19,903 bases of DNA from positions 1-19,903 of the forward strand of contig RDYO01000010.1 of assembly GCA_004293385.1 (NCBI GenBank), in the 5' to 3' direction. This stretch comes from Verrucomicrobiota bacterium. GTDB lineage: Bacteria; Verrucomicrobiota; Verrucomicrobiia; Opitutales; UBA953. Positions within the stretch are counted from its first letter, which is position 1, and every line of letters starts with the position of its first letter. The translations under genes were made by a program, and so were the position numbers. Of the stretch, positions 6,614 to 17,017 are shown in pieces. A model generated the notes under the pieces. The model saw only the letters and a list, made by a program, of their open reading frames with translations, searched no databases and was not told the origin of the DNA.

Positions 6614-7888
6614 TCAGAAGACGCCGGCCACAAACCACAGGCTGGCGCTCACCACCATGGCGGTCGCGATCCAGCCGAGAACGAGGATCCAGCGCGGTGC
6701 GACGAACGCGCCCATGAGCTTGGCGTCTCCCGTCATCCGCACCAGGGGCCAGCAGGCGAAACCGAGCTGCAGACTCAGGATGACCTGACTCCAGAGCAGC
6801 AGCGACTCCACCCTGCCCTCCCCGGCCATCCCAATCACCAGCAAGGCCGGGGCGAGCGCGGCGAGGCGCGTGGCCACGCGGATGATCCAGCCGGCCGTCT
6901 TGATCTTGAGAAAGCCTTCCAGGACGATCTGGCCGGCCATGGTGCCGGTGATGGTCGCATTCTGACCTGAGGCCAGGAGCGCGACGGCAAAGAGCGTACC
7001 GGCGAACGTGGCACCGAGCACGCCATCCAGCAGGCGATGGGCTTCGCGGATGTCCGTGACGGCCTCCGGGCGGCCGTGAAAGGCAGCGGCGCTGAGCACC
7101 AGCAGGCCGGCGTTGACGAAAAAGGCCAGGCTGAGCGCGAGCGTGGAATCCCACGTGGCGAACCGCATCGCCTCGCGCCGCTCTTCCTCGCTCTTCCCGA
7201 AGTCTCGGGAACCGACGATCGACGAATGCAGGTAGAGGTTATGCGGCATGACCGTCGCGCCGATGATACCGAGCGCCACGAAGAGCATGCCGGGGCGGGT
7301 CAGCACGTCGGTCGTGGGAATGAAGCCCTTCACGAGTTCGGCGACGACGGGCTTGGCCAGCAGCAGCTCCACGCCGATGCAGGCGGCGATGGTCAGGACG
7401 AGCACGGCGACGAGCGATTCGAGCCAGCGGTAGCCTAGGCGCGTAAGCGCGAGCAGGACGAGCACGTCCAAGGCGGTGATGATGGCGCCGAAGAACAGCG
7501 GGATGCCGAAGAGGATCTGCAGCGCGATGGCCGAACCGAGCAGCTCGGCAAGGTCCATCGCAATGATGCCGAGCTGGGCCGCGACCCAGAGGAACTTACC
7601 GACGAGCGGCGAATAACGCTCCCGGCAGGCCTGGGCGAGGTCGAGGCCGGTCGCGACGTTCAGGCGCACGCACAGGTGCTGGAACAGGATCGCCATCAGG
7701 TTCGACAGCAGGATGACCCAGAGCAGAGCGTAGCCGTATTGCGAACCGCCGGCGAGGTCGGTAGCCCAGTTGCCCGGATCCATGTAACCGACGGAGACGA
7801 GGAAACCCGGACCGACGAAACCGAGGAAACGACGGAACGCGCTCAGGCGGGAGGCGTTACGGTCGGGATGCGGTTCGCCTGTTCTCAT
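6614..7888 (-). CDS. mntH: Nramp-family divalent metal transporter (MntH-like)
   Basis: This 424-residue inner-membrane protein imports Mn2+ and related divalent ions coupled to protons. The metal-site motifs are intact: DPGN (37-40) in the first helix and MPH (214-216) in the sixth. The transport signature appears as SGQNATITGTMAGQ (307-320). About eleven hydrophobic helices are present, in keeping with the family length. The ATG at 7888 directly precedes a short polar N-terminus. The gene lies 32 bases downstream of the four-helix protein gene on the same strand. No recognisable MntR or Fur box was seen upstream. Confidence 0.94.
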   Translation of the reverse strand: MRTGEPHPDRNASRLSAFRRFLGFVGPGFLVSVGYMDPGNWATDLAGGSQYGYALLWVILLSNLMAILFQHLCVRLNVATGLDLAQACRERYSPLVGKFLWVAAQLGIIAMDLAELLGSAIALQILFGIPLFFGAIITALDVLVLLALTRLGYRWLESLVAVLVLTIAACIGVELLLAKPVVAELVKGFIPTTDVLTRPGMLFVALGIIGATVMPHNLYLHSSIVGSRDFGKSEEERREAMRFATWDSTLALSLAFFVNAGLLVLSAAAFHGRPEAVTDIREAHRLLDGVLGATFAGTLFAVALLASGQNATITGTMAGQIVLEGFLKIKTAGWIIRVATRLAALAPALLVIGMAGEGRVESLLLWSQVILSLQLGFACWPLVRMTGDAKLMGAFVAPRWILVLGWIATAMVVSASLWFVAGVF

Positions 7889-7920
7889 CAGCGTCGAGCA
7901 TCATCGGTCGGCGCACGCTG

Positions 7921-8337
7921 TCAACCCGCCGCCCGCCTGATGGATTCCATAGCCACGAGCGTCCAGAGGGCCGTCCGCCAGGCATGAGAGCGGATGAGGC
8001 TGGCGAGCGCCGGCGAACCGGGCCCCTCGAACTGGAGGCGCCGGTGACACGGCACCGACCAGAGACCCGTCAGGGCCCAGCAGGCGAGGACCAGCCCAAA
8101 GGCAGGCCACCCTTCCCCGGCACTGAAGACCAGCCACGCATGCCCGCCCAGTTGCAAAAGCAACAAAGGCCCGACGACTCGCCCGACCTTCCTCGTATAG
8201 TCCTCATGGTGACGGGAGAACTCCGCGGCCTCCCAGCGGGCGAAATCCGGATACGTGCACAGCAGGATCAGCCAGGATACCGCGGCCATGGCGGCATCCA
8301 CGCAGGCCAGCCCGAGAGCGAGTAAACGAGGGTCCAT
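7921..8337 (-). CDS. Conserved four-helix membrane protein of unknown function
   Basis: This 138-residue protein has about four hydrophobic segments (residues 5-27, 52-71, 78-95 and 118-132). Histidines and prolines sit at helix edges: YPDF (29-32), RHHEDY (42-47), VVGPLL (54-59), VPCH (95-98) and IRSHAWRT (115-122). I recall similar uncharacterised small membrane proteins in many bacteria with the same YP...F, H..H, VP.H and W.RT pattern, but I cannot name a function. Its TGA overlaps an exact TTGACA on the same strand that could serve mntH downstream. It is divergent from the sulfatase gene with 59 bases between. Confidence 0.8.
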   Translation of the reverse strand: MDPRLLALGLACVDAAMAAVSWLILLCTYPDFARWEAAEFSRHHEDYTRKVGRVVGPLLLLQLGGHAWLVFSAGEGWPAFGLVLACWALTGLWSVPCHRRLQFEGPGSPALASLIRSHAWRTALWTLVAMESIRRAAG

Positions 8338-8363
8338 GAGGGCACCGAAGTCGGTTTTACCCT

Positions 8364-8390
8364 TTGCACAAATCTTCCGGACGCTAAAAC
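8364..8390 (+). promoter_or_regulatory. Putative promoter of the sulfatase gene
   Basis: A TTGCAC box (8364-8369) and a TAAAAC box (8385-8390) are 15 bases apart, and the second box ends 6 bases before the ATG at 8397. Spacing and layout match the boxes before the iron-sulfur carrier gene at the left end. A mirror-image GTAAAAC on the other strand (8360-8354) may serve the divergent membrane-protein gene, but it has no matching -35 box. Confidence 0.35.
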
Positions 8391-8396
8391 CAAGGC

Positions 8397-10241
8397 ATGC
8401 CCCGCCCCTTCCTCGGCCTGCTCCTCGCCGCGCTTTCCTGCCTCCTGCCGCTCGGCGCCCAGGAGACCCCGCCCAACATCGTGATCCTCTTCGCCGACGA
8501 CCTCGGCATCAACGACCTCGGGTGCTTCGGCCGCAAGGACCAGCGCACACCCAACCTCGATAAGCTCGCCGCCGACGGCGCCCGCTTCACGCAGGCTTAC
8601 GCCGCGGCTTCGGTCTGCTCGCCTTCGCGCGCCGCCCTGATGACGGGCCAGAGCCCCGCCCGCCTGAAGATCACCACCTTCCTCACCGGACGCACCGACC
8701 GCGCCTCGCATCGCCTGCTCAGCGCGCCGATCAACCTGCACCTGCCCGCAGGCGTCCCGACGATCGCCGAACTCCTGAAGCCCAAGGGCTACGTCTCCGC
8801 CGCGGTCGGCAAGTGGCACCTCGGCGGCAAGGGTCATCAGCCGACCGACCATGGCTTCGACGAATACTTCCCCGGACGCGCGAACCCCGGCGCGGAATCG
8901 CCCCAAGGCGGCAAAGGCGAACTCGGTCAGGCGGACTTCGCCGCGAAGTTCATCGCGAAGAACAAGGCCAAGCCCTTCCTGCTCTACCTCGCCTTCGACA
9001 ACCCGCACATCCCGCTCGCCGCGCCGGCCAAGGGCATCGCGGCCAACGCCCAGTCCTTCCACCCGACCTACGCCGCGCTCGTCGAATCGCTCGACGCCGC
9101 GTGTGGCCGCGTGCTCCAAGCCCTCGACGAACATGGCCTCGCCCAGAACACGCTGGTGGTCTTCGCCTCCGACAACGGCGGCGTGCACATCTCCGAACTC
9201 AAGGAAAGCCCCGCGACCTACAACGCGCCCTCCCGCGCGGGCAAAGGTTACCTCTACGAAGGCGGCCTGCGCACGCCGTTGATCATCCGGTACCCCGGAC
9301 GTCTCGCCTCCCGCGTGATTTCCGAACCCGTGGTGCTGGGCGACCTCGTCCCCACGATCTGCGCGCTCGCCAAGGTGCCCGCACCGAAGACCCTGGATTT
9401 CCAGGACATCTCCCCGCTGCTGTTCGACAGCAAGCCGTCGGCCGACGCCGCCAAGCGCCCGCTTTGCTGGCATCAGCCCCACTACATGAACCAAGGCGGC
9501 CGGCCCGGCGGCGTGATCCGCGAGGGCGACTGGAAGCTCATCGAACAATACGAAGACGGTAGCCTCGAGCTCTACGACCTCGCCAAGGATCCGAGCGAAA
9601 AGACCGACCTGGCCGCCGCCGAGCCGGCGCGCGTCGCCGCGCTGCGCGGCAAGCTCGAAGCCTGGCGCCGGAGCGTCGGCGCCGAAACCACCAAGGCCAA
9701 CCCGGACTTCGACCGTGCCGCCTGGGAGGCGTGCTTCGTCAAGACGGACGCGACGAAGCTCACGGCCCTGCCGACCTCCGAAGCCATGCGTCCCGTGCTC
9801 GCCGATTGGCGGAAGGCCATGGACGCCCGGACCACCGAAGGCTCCAACACGCTCATCCACCTCGAGGCCCGCGACGCCCAGGTGAAAGGAACGAAGCTCA
9901 AGTACGAAGAGCCTCCGCAGAAGGACACGCTGGGCTTCTGGGTGAACCAGGCCGACACCGCGTCATGGACTTTCACCGCGCCCAAGGCCGGTACTTATCG
10001 CGTCACCGTGCTCCAAGGCTGCGGCAAGGGTAACGGCGGCTCCGTCGTCGCGCTGGACACCAAGCAGGGTTCGTGCGAATTCACCGTCGAAGAGACCGGC
10101 CACTTCCAGCGCTTCGTCCCGCGCGAAGTCGGCAAGCTGACGCTCGTCGCCGGCGAGAACACGCTGACCGTACGCCCCGTCAAGAAGGCCAAGGCCGCGG
10201 TCATGGACCTCCGCCGCGTGATCCTGGAGCGCGTCGACTAA
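8397..10241 (+). CDS. Secreted type I sulfatase with C-terminal carbohydrate-binding-like domain
   Basis: The 614-residue protein begins with a signal peptide (1 to about 21, cleavage after GAQ or LGA). Residues 25-430 form an arylsulfatase A-type domain that hydrolyses sulfate esters. Cys74 in CSPSRAALMTG is the residue converted to formylglycine by a maturase not seen here. Metal and active-site residues are visible: Asp34-Asp35, Lys139-x-His141 in GKWHLG, His204 and Asp259-Asn260. Residues about 485-614 form an added beta-rich domain (WTFTAPKAGTYRVTV, then LTLVAGENTLTVRP) resembling the CBM6/35 or DUF5077-like domains found on PVC sulfatases. The likely role is desulfation of algal or mucin polysaccharides outside the cytoplasm; the substrate is not predictable. 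It converges on the TPR gene with 4 bases between stops and no clear terminator. Confidence 0.95.
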   Translation: MPRPFLGLLLAALSCLLPLGAQETPPNIVILFADDLGINDLGCFGRKDQRTPNLDKLAADGARFTQAYAAASVCSPSRAALMTGQSPARLKITTFLTGRTDRASHRLLSAPINLHLPAGVPTIAELLKPKGYVSAAVGKWHLGGKGHQPTDHGFDEYFPGRANPGAESPQGGKGELGQADFAAKFIAKNKAKPFLLYLAFDNPHIPLAAPAKGIAANAQSFHPTYAALVESLDAACGRVLQALDEHGLAQNTLVVFASDNGGVHISELKESPATYNAPSRAGKGYLYEGGLRTPLIIRYPGRLASRVISEPVVLGDLVPTICALAKVPAPKTLDFQDISPLLFDSKPSADAAKRPLCWHQPHYMNQGGRPGGVIREGDWKLIEQYEDGSLELYDLAKDPSEKTDLAAAEPARVAALRGKLEAWRRSVGAETTKANPDFDRAAWEACFVKTDATKLTALPTSEAMRPVLADWRKAMDARTTEGSNTLIHLEARDAQVKGTKLKYEEPPQKDTLGFWVNQADTASWTFTAPKAGTYRVTVLQGCGKGNGGSVVALDTKQGSCEFTVEETGHFQRFVPREVGKLTLVAGENTLTVRPVKKAKAAVMDLRRVILERVD

Positions 10242-10245
10242 ACCC

Positions 10246-10551
10246 TCAGAGGGTCGCGAGCAGGGCCCGCAGTTCCGCCTCCGGCTCTTCATGTCCTTGC
10301 GACACGGCGAGCGCGAGCGCGTCCGCGAAAGCGGCCTTGGCGCCGGCCTTGTCACCCGCGGCCAGCAGGCTCTTGCCGAGGAGGATACGCGGCATCATCC
10401 AGTCCGCCTTGGAGGCCGCGGCGAGGCGGAGGTGCTCGGCGGCGCCCGCGGCGTCGCCTTCGGTGAAGAGCGCCTGACCGAGCGAGAAACGGAAGAGCGG
10501 ATTCGCGGGATCGGCCGCGACATGCCGGCGGAAGATTTCAGAACGGGCCAT
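10246..10551 (-). CDS. Small TPR-repeat protein
   Basis: This 101-residue cytoplasmic protein consists of about two tetratricopeptide repeats. One is around residues 16-46 (NPLFRFSLGQALFTEGDAAGA) and the next around 50-82 (ILLGKSLLAAGDKAGAKAAF). Such repeats form helix pairs that bind other proteins. The ATG lies 2 bases after the glgB stop, so the two genes are almost certainly co-transcribed and probably translationally coupled. A regulatory or scaffolding role in glycogen metabolism is possible but rests on position only. Confidence 0.8.
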   Translation of the reverse strand: MARSEIFRRHVAADPANPLFRFSLGQALFTEGDAAGAAEHLRLAAASKADWMMPRILLGKSLLAAGDKAGAKAAFADALALAVSQGHEEPEAELRALLATL

Positions 10552-10553
10552 GT

Positions 10554-12752
<2,199 letters not shown>

Positions 12753-12842
12753 CCCGGAAGACTCCACGCCCGCCCGAGGGTCGGCAAGCGCTCATTACCC
12801 GAAAAGCCTTGAGGGAAATCCCGGAGCGACAACTCTCGGCAG

Positions 12843-15002
12843 ATGCCTGGCCGTAGCTTCTGGATCCTTGCCGCAAGCCTCTCCCTGTCCGTGGCGGCCA
12901 TGGCCGCCGAACCGGCGCGGACGTCCGCCGCCGCGCCCGCCGGCCCCGTCCTCACCGGCGACTTCCACTCCGAAGAAGGCGGCAAGGTGATGGTCGGCAC
13001 GAACGCCGAACTGGTCAGCGGCGAGACTTTCCTGTCGGCGAAGAAGCTCCGCCTCGACTACCGCACCGGCGTGATCGTCGCCGAAGGCGAGGTCGTCTAC
13101 GCGACCAAGAGCCTGCGCATCCTCGGCGCCAAGGTCGTCATCGATCCGCGGGCCGACGTCATCGAAGCCACCGACGTGCGCTTCGGCCGCGCCCCCGTCT
13201 ACTTCACCGCCGAATCGCTGCGCATCGTCAAAGGCGACAAGCAGATCAAGGGCGTGCGCGTGTGGAACAACGAACCCTCCGCGGCCGGCATGCACCTCAA
13301 GATCGCCGAGGCTTCCTACGTCGAGAAGGAGGACTGGATGTCGCTGCGCAGCGCCACGCCTTACGTCGCCGGCGTGCCGATCTTCAACCTGCCCTACTAC
13401 GGCCAGTCCGGGACCGACTTCCCGTATGACATCATGCTCAATACGGGCAGCGAGGACAAGCAGGGCAGCTTCATCCGTTCCACCGTCCTGAACCGCGTCA
13501 CGCCTTCGCTCTGGCTGGGCGGACTCGTCGACTACTACAGCAAATCCGGCTTCATGGTCGGACCCGCCCTGCGCGTGGACAACACCCGCCTCCCCGGCGT
13601 CGGCACGCGCTGGAAGGGCCGGATGCAGAGCGGCTGGATCGACGACCAGTCCACGCCCGTGGCGGACCTTTTCGGCCGCTTGCCGAGCAGCCAACGCACT
13701 TTCTTCACCGGGGAGATCAACGGCCGCACGCAGGACGGACTCGAGATCGCCGGCAACGCCTTCGCCCAGTCGGACCCCGACGTCCTCCGCGATTTCCGGC
13801 CGATGCTGATCGGGCAGAACGGCAATCCGCAGATCAACCTCGAGGTCGTCAAACCTTACGCCGGCGGCTACCTCTCGGCCGCCCTCACCGCGAAGGCCGA
13901 CAACTCCCAGGACGTCGTCCAACGCCTGCCGGAGTTCCGTTACGACCTGCCGACGACGCTCGCCGCGGACGACGGCTGGTCGCGGCGCGCCTTCCTCAGC
14001 CTCGGCTACTTCAGCGAGCGCCCCTCCGCCGAGCTTCCGTTGGCGGCCTTCCAGGCCGCGACCTTGTCCGCCGATGCTTGGTCCACCGCGCGCGTCGATG
14101 GCTACTACGGCTTCAGCCGCACGCTGGTCGCCGGCGAATGGCTGAGCTTCCGTCCCGTCGCCGGCGTGCGCGCGACCGGCTGGTCCGAAGGCCTGAACGG
14201 CCAGGACGCGACCACCAAGGTCATCGGTCAGGCCGGCTTCGACGTCGAAGGACTCTTCACCGGCTCTTGGTCCGCAGACGCTCCGAACTGGAACATCGAC
14301 GGACTTCGCCACAGCCTGCGCCCGCTCCTCCAATACCGCGTCATGCCGGGCGCCGACCGCGAGATCGGCGTGGCCCCGATGACCCAGCGCGCGGTCTCCG
14401 TCTCCGTGCTCGAAGAAGTCGACCTCGCGGACCGGCTCGACGCCGCTTCCACGACGGACCGACAGGTGGCCCGCTTCGGCGTGCGCAATACCGTCGAGAC
14501 CCGTGACGCCGTGACCGGCTCCCGCGAACTGCTGCGCGCGGACCTCTTCGCCGATTGGCGCCAGGGCCCGACGGACGCCGAGACCGGACGCAGCGACCTG
14601 CTCGGCTCGTTCCGCCTCAGCCCGACTCCCTGGATGTCCCTCAGTTCCTCCGTCCGGATGCCCAACGGCGGCGGCGCCCCGCGGGAGTCGATCCAGACCA
14701 TCGCCCTCAATTCCGGCGACTTCTGGCGAACCTCCTTCAATTGGATCGAACTGCGGCAGGCCACCTCCGCTCGCCAGTTGTTCTGGGACACCCAGACCCG
14801 CCTGAATTCGGTCTATAGCGTCGTGACCGGGCTCAATTACGATGCCCAGATCGGCCAGGCCACCATGGTCTGGGCCGGCCTGATCCAGCGGGTCGGAGAC
14901 TCCTGGGAGGTCGAGTACGGCCTCAATAAGCGCATGGACCCGCTCAACCGGGGCATCAGCTCATTGGGCTTCCACCTGCGGGTGAGATTGTTCAAGTTCT
15001 GA
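12843..15002 (+). CDS. lptD: LptD-like outer-membrane LPS assembly protein
   Basis: The 719-residue protein has a signal peptide (1 to about 22, AMA/AEP). An OstA/LptA-like beta-jellyroll region follows at about 45-160 (AKKLRLDYRTGVIVAEGEV is typical), then a long beta-barrel domain ending in Phe (LRVRLFKF). The conserved LptD signature appears as VPIFNLPYY (178-186). LptD receives lipopolysaccharide from the periplasmic bridge and inserts it into the outer leaflet. No cysteine is present anywhere, so the inter-domain disulfides of the E. coli protein cannot form. The stop is 3 bases before the scpA GTG, so the genes form one unit. It could be a divergent OstA-domain barrel and not the sole LptD of the cell. 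Confidence 0.85.
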   Translation: MPGRSFWILAASLSLSVAAMAAEPARTSAAAPAGPVLTGDFHSEEGGKVMVGTNAELVSGETFLSAKKLRLDYRTGVIVAEGEVVYATKSLRILGAKVVIDPRADVIEATDVRFGRAPVYFTAESLRIVKGDKQIKGVRVWNNEPSAAGMHLKIAEASYVEKEDWMSLRSATPYVAGVPIFNLPYYGQSGTDFPYDIMLNTGSEDKQGSFIRSTVLNRVTPSLWLGGLVDYYSKSGFMVGPALRVDNTRLPGVGTRWKGRMQSGWIDDQSTPVADLFGRLPSSQRTFFTGEINGRTQDGLEIAGNAFAQSDPDVLRDFRPMLIGQNGNPQINLEVVKPYAGGYLSAALTAKADNSQDVVQRLPEFRYDLPTTLAADDGWSRRAFLSLGYFSERPSAELPLAAFQAATLSADAWSTARVDGYYGFSRTLVAGEWLSFRPVAGVRATGWSEGLNGQDATTKVIGQAGFDVEGLFTGSWSADAPNWNIDGLRHSLRPLLQYRVMPGADREIGVAPMTQRAVSVSVLEEVDLADRLDAASTTDRQVARFGVRNTVETRDAVTGSRELLRADLFADWRQGPTDAETGRSDLLGSFRLSPTPWMSLSSSVRMPNGGGAPRESIQTIALNSGDFWRTSFNWIELRQATSARQLFWDTQTRLNSVYSVVTGLNYDAQIGQATMVWAGLIQRVGDSWEVEYGLNKRMDPLNRGISSLGFHLRVRLFKF

Positions 15003-15005
15003 CCC

Positions 15006-15866
15006 GTGACGGACACCCCTTCAGACAACCCTTCGGTCCCCGTGGACGGCATCCTGCCGCCGCCGGACCTGCCGATCCGCCTCGACGTCTTCGAAGGCCC
15101 GCTGGACCTGCTGCTCTTCCTGATCCGTAAGAACGAGATCGATATCTACGACATCCCGATCGAGAAGGTCACCCAGCAGTACCTTGAGATCCTGCGCACG
15201 CAGGAGAAGGACAACCTGGAACTCGCCGGCGACTTCTTCGTCATGGCGGCAACGCTGATGTACATCAAGAGCCGCATGCTCCTCCCGGTCGAAAGCCGGC
15301 CCGAAGAAGAAGTCGCGGCCGCGGACGAAGGCCAGGACCCGCGCTGGGCCCTCGTGCAGCAGCTCATCCAGTACAAGCGCGTCAAGGAGACCGCCGCGAT
15401 CATCCGTGGACTGGTCGACGACCGCCAAGGCCTGCTGAGCCGCTACGTGATCCAGCCGCAGGGCGAGGATGCCGTGATCCGGCCCGTCGCCCCCGCCGAC
15501 CGCATCGAGCTCTGGAACACTTTCAATCTCGTCCTCCGCCGGCTCGCCGAGCGGATCCAGCCCGGCAACATCTCCACGGAGTCCGTCACGGTCTCCGACC
15601 GCATGGAGACCATCCTGGCCCGCCTCGAGACCGAGCCCACCTTCGTCTTCACGAGCCTGTTGCCGGAACGACCGACCGTGGGCTTCCTCGTGGCGACCTT
15701 CCTGGCCTGCCTCGAGCTCGCCCGCCTCGGAAAGCTGAAACTGGAACAGGACGCCTCCTTCGCCGAGATCAACTGCACGAAGTCGGAACCCAGCGCGGCA
15801 CCCAACGCGGGCGAAGCCTTGGAAGGCGGCTCGGAGTTCGACCAGCCGGCGGGTGGCGCGGAGTAA
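15006..15866 (+). CDS. scpA: Segregation and condensation protein A
   Basis: ScpA is the kleisin subunit of the bacterial SMC condensin and bridges the SMC heads. The 286-residue protein shows the family N-terminus (FEGPLDLLLFLIRKNEIDIYDI starting at residue 29, here given in part) and the helix with ELAGDFFVMAATLMYIKSRMLLP-type sequence at 73-94. A winged-helix C-terminus lies around 195-258 (residues LLPERPTVGFLVATFLA), followed by a low-complexity tail. The start is GTG, 3 bases after the lptD-like stop. scpB, often its neighbour, is not here; a small conserved gene follows instead. Confidence 0.95.
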   Translation: MTDTPSDNPSVPVDGILPPPDLPIRLDVFEGPLDLLLFLIRKNEIDIYDIPIEKVTQQYLEILRTQEKDNLELAGDFFVMAATLMYIKSRMLLPVESRPEEEVAAADEGQDPRWALVQQLIQYKRVKETAAIIRGLVDDRQGLLSRYVIQPQGEDAVIRPVAPADRIELWNTFNLVLRRLAERIQPGNISTESVTVSDRMETILARLETEPTFVFTSLLPERPTVGFLVATFLACLELARLGKLKLEQDASFAEINCTKSEPSAAPNAGEALEGGSEFDQPAGGAE

Positions 15867-15909
15867 GCGTCGGGCTTGAATTCATCCCCGAACCGGTCAG
15901 ATTACAGCC

Positions 15910-16155
15910 ATGGCTAGCGCCCGGCGCCCCTCTAACCGTCTGCTCGGACTTGGCTTGGACGCCACCGATCAGCACAAACGCATCACGCGAGGCGAAGGCT
16001 TTTCTTTGGTGGGCGGCTCCGAGGAGACCCATGAGCGGATGACCGAGACGGTCATCAAGACGTCCGAGGACCTCAGCCGGAAGGGTCGCAGCATCGCGGA
16101 CGCCCGCCCGGAGGAACTCGCCGAGCTCCTCCGCAAGCACGACCGTGGCGCTTGA
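15910..16155 (+). CDS. Small conserved protein of unknown function
   Basis: This 81-residue soluble, highly charged protein carries the motifs NRLLGLGLD (9-17), RITRGEGFSLVGGSEETHE (24-42) and a C-terminal helix ending near ELLRKHD. I recall closely similar small proteins across Verrucomicrobiota and related phyla, with the LGLD, GGSEETHE and EE(L/F) pattern conserved, but no function that I know of. It is on the same strand as scpA, 43 bases downstream. Conservation of the motif block suggests a real gene. Confidence 0.75.
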   Translation: MASARRPSNRLLGLGLDATDQHKRITRGEGFSLVGGSEETHERMTETVIKTSEDLSRKGRSIADARPEELAELLRKHDRGA

Positions 16156-16218
16156 GCCAAAAAGGAGCCACAGACGGATTGACTCACCTCTTTCGCAAGA
16201 TTTGACTGCCTCTCCCCA

Positions 16219-16599
16219 ATGAGCAACGAGCTGCCCCCTCCTCCTCCGCCTCCTCCGCCCCCTCCTCCTCCGCCCGCGCCGGAAGGTGAGAACTCCGCCC
16301 AGGGCGGTGCTCCGAAGCTCAAGCTCAACAAGCCGGTCATTCCCGTCGCCGCCGAAGGCATGCCCGTGCCTCCGCCGCCTGCGCCGCCCGCGGGTGCGCC
16401 GATTCCTCCGCCTCCCGCCCCGTCGGCCACCGCGCCGGCCCCGGCGCCCATCCCGGCCTCCGCTCCGCGCCCGGCCGCCTCGCAGGCCAATCGCACCGTC
16501 GGCAAGTTCGCCGCGGCGGTTGACCTTCTCGCGCTCGCCGCTTCCCTTGGTGCCGTGGTCATCCTCGCGCTCGAACTCTTCTCGAAATCCAAAGGTTGA
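16219..16599 (+). CDS. Polyproline membrane-anchored small protein
   Basis: The 126-residue protein starts with 14 consecutive prolines at residues 6-19. A Pro/Ala-rich low-complexity region follows to about residue 90. A single C-terminal hydrophobic segment (about 97-118, DLLALAASLGAVVILALELF) ends in a short Lys/Ser tail, as in a tail-anchored membrane protein. No enzymatic domain is visible. The stop is 11 bases before the thioredoxin ATG, so the two are co-transcribed. The polyproline run would depend on EF-P for efficient translation. The upstream 63-base gap contains two TTGACT copies 23 bases apart (16179 and 16202) but no clear -10 box. Confidence 0.7.
   Translation: MSNELPPPPPPPPPPPPPPAPEGENSAQGGAPKLKLNKPVIPVAAEGMPVPPPPAPPAGAPIPPPPAPSATAPAPAPIPASAPRPAASQANRTVGKFAAAVDLLALAASLGAVVILALELFSKSKG
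16234..16275 (+). repeat. CCN tandem repeat encoding 14 prolines
   Basis: The stretch is a mix of CCT, CCG and CCC codons with CCT/CCTCCG subrepeats. It lies in frame inside the polyproline protein gene. Such repeats are prone to slipped-strand length change. Confidence 0.85.
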
Positions 16600-16610
16600 C
16601 CGACTTTTCC

Positions 16611-16940
<330 letters not shown>

Positions 16941-16964
16941 GTCGGTCGGCGAAAGCCCCATAAG

Positions 16965-16995
16965 AAAGGCCCGGGATTGCTCCCGGGCCTTTTTT
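16965..16995 (+). terminator. Intrinsic terminator after trxA
   Basis: A GC-rich stem AGGCCCGGGA (16967-16976) and TCCCGGGCCT (16981-16990) closes over a TTGC loop and runs into six T residues (16990-16995). It lies between two convergent units. On the minus strand the stem is followed by a weaker TTTCTT, so it may also end the cytochrome operon transcript. Confidence 0.93.
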
Positions 16996-17017
16996 GTCGG
17001 CGAACTCGAAAGGTCGC

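Noticed and set aside
7896..7924. Exact TTGACA (minus strand, 7924-7919) as an mntH promoter
   Set aside because: No acceptable -10 box at 15-18 bases (the positions read TGATGC or ATGCTC), so not annotated as a promoter.
8268..9860. 530-codon open frame on the minus strand
   Set aside because: It is antisense to the sulfatase, whose catalytic motifs are intact. The frame is open only because GC-rich third positions avoid stops.
10243..10253. CCCTC-A-GAGGG between the sulfatase and TPR stop codons as a terminator
   Set aside because: The single-base centre leaves only a tiny stem after loop formation, and there is no T-run on either side.
12795..14333. 512-codon open frame on the minus strand
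   Set aside because: It is opposite the lptD-like gene; no signal, motif or plausible start context was seen.
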